From: a virus
Virus record (IMG/VR): IMGVR_UViG_3300025418_000511
Span: 1 to 20,048 of that record
Reading direction: 5' to 3' (one strand)
Length of the DNA: 20,048 nucleotides
Shown: one piece after another, positions 9,855 through 15,344 of the stretch
How the letters are laid out: every line of letters begins with the position of its first letter
Numbering within the stretch: the first letter of the stretch is position 1
Translations under genes and position numbers: made by a program
Notes under the pieces: model-generated
What the model was told of the DNA's origin: nothing
Seen by the model: only the letters and a program-made list of their open reading frames with translations
Databases searched by the model: none

Positions 9855-10439
9855 ATGGCAGACAAACCACTAGCAGAAGAGACGCAGGCCCCAGCCGGTA
9901 AGTCCATGTCGTTAGCCGACATGAAGCAACTAGCGCACGACTACGCCGTGCCTATGAGCGAGGGCACCTTGAAGCAGATTGCTGAGGACATGACCCCAGC
10001 CAAGGCTCAGGCGTTCGAGGACTACCTCAAGACCGCAGCCCAAGGGCTTTACCCCTCACTCGCCCCACAGATTGCGGCTGGTATCAAGACCGCCTACCTA
10101 CTCGACCCATACCGTCAAGTCGCTAAGCAAATGCTTGGTGAGCAAGCCGAGCCTGACTTTATGACCGACCCCAAGGCCAGTGCGGCTTTGAGCGGTGGAC
10201 ACGATCCTAAGACTGGACGCCCAGTTCCCATGAGCCTCGACGAGTGGAAAGGACACATTCGCTCTAACCCTGGCTTTGGCTACCAGAACACTCCAGCGGC
10301 TCAAGAGCAAATGCAGTCAATCGTTCAAGGACTACATCAAGAGATGGGCGCAGGTGAAGTAAACCCAGCGATGGCTCAAGCACCAATGCAGGCACCAGCT
10401 CCGGCTATGCCTAGCCCATCACCACAGGCAGGTATGTAA
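9855..10439 (+). CDS. Putative minor virion protein (194 aa)
   Basis: 194 aa. The SD AAGGA (9845-9849) overlaps the stop codon of the giant gene and sits 5 bases before the ATG. The body is helical with two conspicuous blocks: FEDYLKTAAQGLYPSLAPQI at about 53-72, and a DPKTGRPVPMSLDEWKGHIR segment beginning near residue 117 and followed by SNPGFGYQNT. The last 35 residues are a Pro/Ala/Met/Gln-rich tail, similar in character to the portal tail and the 162-aa protein. These blocks resemble a recurring family in actinobacterial phages, sometimes fused to larger proteins, but I know no assigned function. It is coupled by TAATG to the 533-aa gene, suggesting the two products work together, probably inside the capsid or at the portal vertex. 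Confidence 0.7.
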   Translation: MADKPLAEETQAPAGKSMSLADMKQLAHDYAVPMSEGTLKQIAEDMTPAKAQAFEDYLKTAAQGLYPSLAPQIAAGIKTAYLLDPYRQVAKQMLGEQAEPDFMTDPKASAALSGGHDPKTGRPVPMSLDEWKGHIRSNPGFGYQNTPAAQEQMQSIVQGLHQEMGAGEVNPAMAQAPMQAPAPAMPSPSPQAGM

Positions 10440-12040
10440 TGTCACGCAAGACCGCTAAACAAACGCCAAAGAAATCTACTACCACCACGACTAATCCTTA
10501 CGCCACTAGCGGAACTCCGTGGAGTAACGGTGGTAGTGCCGCAGGTTTAGGCACAATTAACTACCCTTCAGCCGACAAAATTACGGCGGCTCTGTCAAAG
10601 GCTGGACTACCAGCAGATGTGGTTGCTCAACTAGCCAAACTTGGTGGCACGGCTATTGACTCGTCTATTACTGCTGCGGCTAATGGATCGTACTCTGCCT
10701 CATCGGCGGCTGGTCTTGTAGACAAGGTATTGGCTCAAATGCCATACCAGTACGTTGGAAACCCCAAGGCTAATGAAGCCTGGTTCGACGTTATCTTTGG
10801 CGTTAAACCTACGTCTGCCAACCCCATTGGCATTTCTTACCAGACCTACCTTCAAGCACCTTTAGTTGTCTTAGGTGAAGTTGCCAAGGGAGCAACGGCT
10901 GCGGCTCAGTCAAGTGGCGTGGTCAGTGAAGTACCTGCCAACATCAACCTAGGCACTGGCTACACGGCGACTGAACTACGCAGTCAAGCCGTACAGCAAC
11001 AAATTATCAACGGTCAGTTGGTGGTGGCAAACGTCACCGCTTCAAAACAAGCCATGCTTGGTGCTTACGAGACAGCCAACGCACTACTTACCAACTACGA
11101 CTTAGCCTCAGTTGCTCCACAACTTTATAACTGGGTATTTAAGGACGGCTACACCAATCCCAAAGAACTGATGACGTTGATTCGGGGAACCGACCAATAC
11201 AAGCAACAATTTGCCGGACTTATTGAGCAACAACAGAACGCTGCGGCTATGGGCACTAAGCCCTTGACCGAAGCAGGCTACATGGCACTGACTCAAAAGT
11301 ACCAAGACATCGCTCAAAGTGCAGGTTTGCCTATCGCCATGCTTACTCAAGTAGACCCAAAGACCAAGCGCACCGTTATGGCTGACTTGGCTGCCGGTCA
11401 GGTATCGGCGGCTGAGTTCTCACGCCGAGTCTCGCTGGGCTACCAAGCAGTAGACAGTCTGCCTCAACAGGTCAAGGACGCCTTTATGCAACAACACGGT
11501 CTGACCCAAGGCGACTTAGTGGCTTACTTTCTCGATCCTGAGAAGGGCATGCAAGCCATCACAAACAAGAAAAACGCCCCTGCCCTTAGCCAGTCGGCTC
11601 TCGACCTAGCCAACCAACAGGCAATCGAGCGTCAGAAGCAGGCCCTCGGAGCCAACCTTGGCTACTCAGCCCAAGCCGCTGGACTCCAGAACTTCACCCC
11701 TAATCAGGCTATGGACCTAGGTGAGATGGTCCGTGTGGCTAGTCTAGGCAACGCTCAGGACCCCTACAACACCCTGACTTTAGGACAGGCCCAGAAAGCC
11801 CTTCAGACGGCTTCTAAGGACGTTGCGCTGACCGGCAGTGCTCCAGGTGGGACAGCCCCAACCGTGGACACTACGACCCTTATAGGGGCTCAGGTGGCAG
11901 GCTACGAGGGCACCAACCTACAGGCCGCTCAGTCTACAGCCCAGAAAGCCGCTCAAGCAGCCGCAGCCCCCTTCGAGAAGGGTGGCGGTTACGCCGAGAC
12001 AGCCAAGGGTGTTACCGGCGTAGGTTCAGGCGCAATTTAA
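10439..12040 (+). CDS. Putative minor virion/internal protein (533 aa)
   Basis: 533 aa, starting on the TAATG overlap with the upstream gene. The N-terminus is basic and Thr-rich (SRKTAKQTPKKSTTTTT), followed by Ser/Ala-rich helices. The middle, about 225-375, is the most family-like part: a GTDQYKQQFAGL motif from residue 250, an AGYMALTQKYQDIAQSAGLP segment, LAAGQVSAAEFSRRVSLGY near 317-335 and GDLVAYFLDPEKGM. This arrangement recurs, as far as I recall, in minor virion proteins of actinobacterial phages. The C-terminal 60 residues are Ala/Gln/Gly-rich. No catalytic motif is visible. The gene closes the block between portal and scaffold and is followed by the only long non-coding gap, so it probably ends a translational unit. 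Confidence 0.72.
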   Translation: MSRKTAKQTPKKSTTTTTNPYATSGTPWSNGGSAAGLGTINYPSADKITAALSKAGLPADVVAQLAKLGGTAIDSSITAAANGSYSASSAAGLVDKVLAQMPYQYVGNPKANEAWFDVIFGVKPTSANPIGISYQTYLQAPLVVLGEVAKGATAAAQSSGVVSEVPANINLGTGYTATELRSQAVQQQIINGQLVVANVTASKQAMLGAYETANALLTNYDLASVAPQLYNWVFKDGYTNPKELMTLIRGTDQYKQQFAGLIEQQQNAAAMGTKPLTEAGYMALTQKYQDIAQSAGLPIAMLTQVDPKTKRTVMADLAAGQVSAAEFSRRVSLGYQAVDSLPQQVKDAFMQQHGLTQGDLVAYFLDPEKGMQAITNKKNAPALSQSALDLANQQAIERQKQALGANLGYSAQAAGLQNFTPNQAMDLGEMVRVASLGNAQDPYNTLTLGQAQKALQTASKDVALTGSAPGGTAPTVDTTTLIGAQVAGYEGTNLQAAQSTAQKAAQAAAAPFEKGGGYAETAKGVTGVGSGAI

Positions 12041-12052
12041 TCCTGATACACT
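12025..12052 (+). promoter_or_regulatory. Candidate extended -10 promoter for the scaffold/capsid unit
   Basis: TGATACACT (12044-12052) matches the extended -10 pattern TGnTAnnnT just after the 533-aa gene. A poor -35 candidate, TTCAGG, lies 16 bases upstream at 12025-12030 inside that gene. A start near 12059 would give a leader of about 140 bases before the scaffold ATG. Position before capsid genes is sensible, but the -35 match is weak and the motif could occur by chance. Confidence 0.27.
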
Positions 12053-12198
12053 AAGTCTAGGAGTTCGGCCCCGTTCGCTACGGGTGAGCTGTACGCCAAA
12101 CCCGTCAGGGAGTTGCACAATCCCTGGTGCGTAACGTGTGCGTTTATCCATTTAATTTACCTCTGAATTAAGTGCGTACCCTTGAAGGAGCGATCAAC
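12041..12198 (+). promoter_or_regulatory. Structured leader upstream of scaffold gene
   Basis: This is the only substantial non-coding gap (158 bases) in an otherwise gapless module. It contains a hairpin at 12070-12084 (CCCGT, 5-base loop, ACGGG) and a second at 12106-12126 (CAGGGA, 9-base loop, TCCCTG), with a possible outer pairing of TACGC (12092-12096) with GCGTA (12129-12133). ACGGGT (12080-12085) can instead pair with ACCCGT (12100-12105), so the first stem has a competing partner. An AT-rich stretch follows (12141-12172). No U-run follows either hairpin, so a classic intrinsic terminator is unlikely. The function is unknown: 5' leader, RNA-processing site or translational control are all possible. 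Confidence 0.45.
12184..12190 (+). promoter_or_regulatory. Shine-Dalgarno deciding the scaffold start
   Basis: GAAGGAG lies 8 bases before the ATG at 12199. The longer in-frame alternative, GTG at 12172, would place this sequence inside the coding region, so ATG 12199 is preferred. Confidence 0.75.
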
Positions 12199-12690
12199 AT
12201 GTCAGACTTCGAAACTAACGAAGACGAGTCCACTAGCGACAACGTACTTGACCCGAACATTCGGCGTCAGTTGCGAGAAGCAGAAAAGGCTCGGAAAGAG
12301 TTAGAAGTGGCAAAGGCCGAACTGGAAGCGCAGAAGCGTGACCTTCAGTTCACTAAGGCAGGAATCCCTGAAACGGGCATAGGTGCATTACTTCGCAAGG
12401 CTTACGATGGCCCAGCAGACGCTGAATCTATCGCTAAGGCGGCGCAGGAGTACGGTATCCTTCAGCCTAACCAGGTTCAAGCCGAAGCCCCAGCCAATGA
12501 TGTTGAACTTGAAGCCCTGCGTCGTGCCCAAGGTGCGACCATCGGTACGTCAGGAGCCGGTCCCGACTTGGGACAGGAGTTCATGGCTCGTTTGAGTGAA
12601 GCGTCGAACCCCGAAGATGTTATGAAGATCGTGATGAACCCAGAATACGAGGCTGCCCTCAACATCTGGACTTCAAGGAGTGCTCGCTGA
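12199..12690 (+). CDS. Capsid scaffolding protein
   Basis: 163 aa from the ATG at 12199, chosen over an in-frame GTG at 12172 because of the SD at 12184-12190. It is acidic at the N-terminus (SDFETNEDESTSD), followed by a charged coiled-coil-like helix at about 20-50 (REAEKARKELEVAKAELEAQ), then KAGIPETGIGALLRKAYDGP and an EYGILQPNQ segment. Acidic head plus coiled coil, small size and position directly before the major capsid gene are classic for scaffolds that direct procapsid assembly and leave the head afterwards. No protease domain is visible. The 3' end takes part in a hairpin that precedes the capsid start. Confidence 0.85.
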   Translation: MSDFETNEDESTSDNVLDPNIRRQLREAEKARKELEVAKAELEAQKRDLQFTKAGIPETGIGALLRKAYDGPADAESIAKAAQEYGILQPNQVQAEAPANDVELEALRRAQGATIGTSGAGPDLGQEFMARLSEASNPEDVMKIVMNPEYEAALNIWTSRSAR

Positions 12691-12710
12691 TTCTCTAAAC
12701 AGAAAGCGAG
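12683..12710 (+). promoter_or_regulatory. Hairpin across scaffold stop and capsid RBS region
   Basis: CTCGCT (12683-12688) pairs with AGCGAG (12705-12710), and TTCT (12691-12694) pairs with AGAA (12701-12704). Together these make ten base pairs with a two-base GA bulge and a CTAAAC loop. The scaffold TGA (12688-12690) is inside the stem, which ends 9 bases before the capsid ATG. The only SD-like sequence for the capsid gene (GCGAG) is the 3' arm. This arrangement suggests translational control or RNA processing, but that has not been tested. Confidence 0.5.
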
Positions 12711-12719
12711 AACGGCCAA

Positions 12720-13757
12720 ATGGCTGACTCATTTACGGGTTCAGGAACCCTTGATTTCTCGAAGGCTGCTTATGACCGCATGGCGTACTTCGCCTTGCGT
12801 CCAGAGCTTTACTTCGACCAGGCTGCCGATGTGCAACCTACTGCTCAATCCATGCCAGGTGCGTCGGTTCAGTTCACCATTGTGAACGACTTGCCGATTG
12901 CTTCAACGGCATTGACCGAAACCTCAGACATCTCAACCGTCGCTCTGTCAGACAGCGTTGTTTCGCTGACCTTGGCTGAATACGGTAACGGTGTTCTTAC
13001 CACCGCTAAGTTGCGTGGTACCTCATTCGTAGACATTGACCCAATCGTTGCCAACGTAGTTGGTTACAACGCTGGTGTTTCTTTGGACACGATTGCTCGT
13101 GCTGCTCTCGACAGCGGTACCAACGTACAGTACGCTTCGGGCTTGGGTGCAACTGCACTTCAGACCTCGGTTACTGCTCGTTCAGCCGTTGCTGCGACCA
13201 ACACCATCTCCGCTTTGGACATTCGTGTTGCTCGTGCCCGTCTGCGCTCGCAGAACGTACCTACCTTCGGTGGTTACTACGTTGGATTCATTCACCCAGA
13301 CCTCGTTGCAGACCTTCAGGGCGAAACGGTTGCTGGCTCGAACATTCAGGGCTGGCGTGCTCCACACGTCTACGCTCAGCCAGGTGAAATCTGGACTGGT
13401 GAGCTCGGTGCGTTCGAGGGTGTCCGTTGGATCGAAACTCCACGCGCTCCTGTATTCGCTGCTGCTGGTGCTTCGTCCACCAACGTTTACGGCACCATCA
13501 TCATGGGTCGCCAGGCTCTTGCCAAGGCTCACTCATACGTAGACGGCAACTCAGCGTTCCCACACGTTGTACCTGGTCCTATCACCGACCGTCTGCGCCG
13601 CTTCGTACCAATGGGTTGGTACTGGCTCGGTGCTTACGGAATCTTCCGTCAGGCTTCAGTTATCCGTATCGAGTCAAGCTCGCTCTTGGGCTCCGACATC
13701 GGAACTGGTTTCAACCCTGCCATTGACACGGGAGAATCCGGAAACCCACTGGCTTAG
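12720..13757 (+). CDS. Major capsid protein (HK97 fold, N4-gp56-like)
   Basis: 345 aa. It follows the scaffold and has the features of the N4-gp56 family: early ASVQFTIVNDLPIASTALTETSD, then SLTLAEYGNGVLTTAKL, a helix-forming ISALDIRVARARLRSQNVP segment, YYVGFIHPDLVADLQ with IHPD at 191-194, GELGAFEGVRWIETPRAPVF, and a C-terminal YGTIIMGRQALAKA followed by the PMGWYWLGAYGIFRQASVIR strand. It forms the icosahedral shell. Codons here look strongly biased toward GCT, GTT, CGT and GGT forms, as expected for the most highly expressed gene, yet no strong Shine-Dalgarno precedes the ATG; a hairpin lies there instead. No N-terminal delta domain or protease site was seen. The length is close to usual for this family. 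Confidence 0.88.
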   Translation: MADSFTGSGTLDFSKAAYDRMAYFALRPELYFDQAADVQPTAQSMPGASVQFTIVNDLPIASTALTETSDISTVALSDSVVSLTLAEYGNGVLTTAKLRGTSFVDIDPIVANVVGYNAGVSLDTIARAALDSGTNVQYASGLGATALQTSVTARSAVAATNTISALDIRVARARLRSQNVPTFGGYYVGFIHPDLVADLQGETVAGSNIQGWRAPHVYAQPGEIWTGELGAFEGVRWIETPRAPVFAAAGASSTNVYGTIIMGRQALAKAHSYVDGNSAFPHVVPGPITDRLRRFVPMGWYWLGAYGIFRQASVIRIESSSLLGSDIGTGFNPAIDTGESGNPLA

Positions 13758-13784
13758 TCCAGTAGCGGCTTAGAAGGAGACAGT

Positions 13785-13943
13785 ATGCCTTGGCCTCGTC
13801 AATGTGCCCACTGCGGAAGCATGGACATACAAGCTGGTATAGATGAGATTATGTGTCTCACCTGTGGCGGTTTGACTGACAAGGACGGGCATGCTGTCTC
13901 CCGACAGGCCCAACACACCTCAGAAGAAAAAATTGAGTTTTAA
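13785..13943 (+). CDS. 52-aa zinc-ribbon protein
   Basis: A short ORF with a strong SD (AGAAGGAGA at 13772-13780) four bases before its ATG. Two CxxC knuckles are visible: CAHC at residues 7-10 and CLTC at 24-27, separated by 13 residues, the layout of a small zinc ribbon. The remainder is polar with an acidic end (TSEEKIEF). It sits between the capsid gene and other small structural genes. It could stabilise a protein or bind nucleic acid; a virion or assembly role is inferred only from location. Confidence that it is coding comes from the SD, the paired Cys motifs and the tight spacing to both neighbours. Confidence 0.8.
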   Translation: MPWPRQCAHCGSMDIQAGIDEIMCLTCGGLTDKDGHAVSRQAQHTSEEKIEF

Positions 13944-13952
13944 GAAAGCACC

Positions 13953-14132
13953 ATGACAATCCCTACCGGACTTGGACTTACCCGTGGTTTGGAATCAGCC
14001 AACCTACCTGGCACCTTCATCGCTAACCGTGCGACTGCTGCCTCTGCTAACGACGCCAAGTATGGTCGTCTTAGCACTCAACCCGACGCATGCTACTGCG
14101 GTTGCTGCGATCTAGAAAAGAGCCCTCTCTAA
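13953..14132 (+). CDS. 59-aa Cys-cluster protein, hypothetical
   Basis: A short ORF starting 9 bases after the zinc-ribbon stop, with only a weak AAGAAAG upstream. Most of the sequence is Ala/Thr/Gly-rich (PTGLGLTRGLESANLPGTF), and the C-terminus carries CYCGCC with cysteines at 47, 49, 51 and 52. Its TAA overlaps the next ATG by one base, which argues that it is translated. The function is unknown; the cysteines could bind metal or form disulphides. An overlapping longer ORF in another frame (from 14090) is better explained as an upstream extension of the following gene. Confidence 0.62.
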   Translation: MTIPTGLGLTRGLESANLPGTFIANRATAASANDAKYGRLSTQPDACYCGCCDLEKSPL

Positions 14133-14386
14133 TGGAATCACGCAAAGGCACACAAATCTCAGAGTACGACCTTCGTAGCACCGCTGCGAACTCTATTGAC
14201 ACTGGCATTATCCCCAGCAACGTCACTGGTCAAACCACCAATGGACCTACCCTTCGTGGCGTAGAAGCCAACACCGCTCGTGGCGTTAAGGGTTCACCCC
14301 TGGTCACCGGCATTACCCCAGTAACCTACGGAGCCAACACTGACGCTCCTGAAGTTACCCCCTACCGCACCTACGGAGAAAACTAA
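14132..14386 (+). CDS. 84-aa hypothetical structural-cluster protein
   Basis: 84 aa from ATG 14132. An upstream in-frame ATG at 14090 lies inside the preceding gene and lacks an SD, whereas 14132 forms a TAATG overlap, the junction type used repeatedly here. The sequence is Gly/Thr/Asn-rich with low hydrophobicity (NVTGQTTNGPTLRGVEANTA, later YGANTDAPEVTPYRTYGEN), suggestive of an extended or beta-rich minor protein. It is coupled by a second TAATG to the next gene. I do not recognise the family. The position after the capsid gene makes a decoration or minor head protein possible. Confidence 0.68.
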   Translation: MESRKGTQISEYDLRSTAANSIDTGIIPSNVTGQTTNGPTLRGVEANTARGVKGSPLVTGITPVTYGANTDAPEVTPYRTYGEN

Positions 14387-14628
14387 TGGCTGACCGCTTT
14401 TCATCAGAGTTCGACGTTGAGCGTCGCCAAGGCGAAGTCTCGATGTACGTAGACATGACCCCTGCCACCGTTCTTGAAGTGAACCTCATGGGCGGTTACA
14501 GCCGCACCACTAAGCCAGTTGGTCAGACACCTGCTGAGGGAATCAACACCAATGGTTCCGCAAGCCGTGGCACCACTGACGCTATTGCCGCTGCCAAGCT
14601 TGGACTCCCAGTAGTAAACAAGCGGTAG
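14386..14628 (+). CDS. 80-aa hypothetical structural-cluster protein
   Basis: 80 aa, TAATG-coupled to the upstream gene. The N-terminal half is charged and amphipathic (FSSEFDVERRQGEVSMYVDM), and the rest is Gly/Ala/Thr-rich, ending in IAAAKLGLPVVNKR. No motif was recognised. The next gene starts 6 bases after its TAG. It is probably a small virion or assembly protein, by context only. Confidence 0.68.
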   Translation: MADRFSSEFDVERRQGEVSMYVDMTPATVLEVNLMGGYSRTTKPVGQTPAEGINTNGSASRGTTDAIAAAKLGLPVVNKR

Positions 14629-14634
14629 TACCTC

Positions 14635-15021
14635 GTGGCAACTTTCACGCCACCGCAGGTAAAGGACAATCCACCGATCTTGCCGGACTCTATGGGTCCG
14701 GCTCGTCGGCTATGGAGATACTTTCCTAACCGTGCTCGGTATGTAGCTGTGTTCGCTCTCAGCGATGGCACGTTCGTCCAGGACACCGCCACCAACGAGA
14801 ACTCCAACACAAACATTCCGTACCCATACAACCCATACGACCCATCGGCCCCGTACTCAACGTCTTACTACATTGACTTCGAGCAGAAGCCACCGCACCC
14901 TACAGTTTCAACTGTTAGCCAGAACCCTTACGTCACTAAGGTATACTTAGGTGTTACTCAAGTCTCGGATAGCGAGGCTGCGGCACTCACGGCTGCCGGA
15001 TACGGAGATTTGATTTCATAA
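14635..15021 (+). CDS. 128-aa conserved phage structural-cluster protein
   Basis: 128 aa with a GTG start 6 bases after the previous stop; no convincing SD, so reinitiation is likely. The centre has a beta-strand RYVAVFALSDGTFVQD followed by a Pro/Tyr/Asn-rich loop (YPYNPYDPSAPYSTSYY). The C-terminal portion VTKVYLGVTQVSDSEAAALT and the AAGYGDLIS end match a motif I recall from many actinobacterial phages next to fibre and connector genes: a VYLG strand, then a short helix ending in TAAGYG. The exact role is unknown; a minor virion protein near the vertex is a reasonable guess. Confidence 0.75.
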   Translation: MATFTPPQVKDNPPILPDSMGPARRLWRYFPNRARYVAVFALSDGTFVQDTATNENSNTNIPYPYNPYDPSAPYSTSYYIDFEQKPPHPTVSTVSQNPYVTKVYLGVTQVSDSEAAALTAAGYGDLIS

Positions 15022-15344
15022 TGGCACGACACGTTCCCTCACCAGATTGCAAGCCAGACTGCTTCGGTTGCAAGATTCAGTCAGTCTCAATGGCGGCTTC
15101 GGCTATGCCTACTCGCTCGGACGCTGGGCGTATCAACTTCGAGACGAAGAAGAGCCACGCTGACGTAGCGGCTTACAAGCGTCTGCGTAAGGACGGCTTA
15201 CAGCCCAAGACGGTGAAGGGTGCCGCGGCACTAGAGAGTCGTGCAGTATCGAAGTGGGAAGTAGAGACTGGTCAGAACCTCGGTGGTAACGCCAAGCTCG
15301 GTGCCAAGTTCGACGCCGCCCAAGCCATTCTAGGAAGCAACTAA
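15021..15344 (+). CDS. 107-aa protein with N-terminal Cys motif
   Basis: 107 aa, TAATG-coupled on both sides. The N-terminus has a CKPDCFGCK motif (C10, C14, C17), and PSPDCKP before it may add to a metal site together with H4. A basic helical stretch follows (VAAYKRLRKDGLQPKTVKGA), then LESRAVSKWEVETGQ. The AYKRLRKDGLQP and LE-A-(S/T)K-(F/W)E-(V/I)E(S/T)G elements are familiar from many actinobacterial phage genes at this position, but I know no experimentally assigned function. The basic surface and Cys cluster would suit nucleic-acid or protein binding. Confidence 0.75.
   Translation: MARHVPSPDCKPDCFGCKIQSVSMAASAMPTRSDAGRINFETKKSHADVAAYKRLRKDGLQPKTVKGAAALESRAVSKWEVETGQNLGGNAKLGAKFDAAQAILGSN

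Noticed and set aside
12106-12126. Intrinsic terminator after the 533-aa gene
   Set aside because: The hairpin is short with a 9-base loop and is followed by GTGCGTAACG, not a T-run.
12084-12134. 16-codon ORF starting with GTG in the scaffold leader, a possible leader peptide
   Set aside because: The nearest SD-like AGGAG (12059-12063) is about 20 bases upstream, too far for normal initiation, and the codon content shows no regulatory run.
12041-12171. tRNA or tRNA-like gene in the gap
   Set aside because: The stems do not assemble into a cloverleaf with a seven-pair acceptor arm and a TTC-containing T-loop in the right place.
12172-12198. Longer scaffold N-terminus from GTG 12172
   Set aside because: GAAGGAG at 12184-12190 is positioned for ATG 12199, and no SD precedes the GTG.
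13060-13542. 160-aa alternative-frame ORF within the capsid gene
   Set aside because: It lies wholly inside the well-supported capsid frame, has low-complexity Leu/Val/Arg/Thr-rich content typical of a shadow of biased codons, and has no SD.
14090-14131. 14-residue N-terminal extension of the 84-aa protein
   Set aside because: It overlaps the end of the 59-aa gene and lacks an SD; ATG 14132 makes the same TAATG junction used elsewhere.
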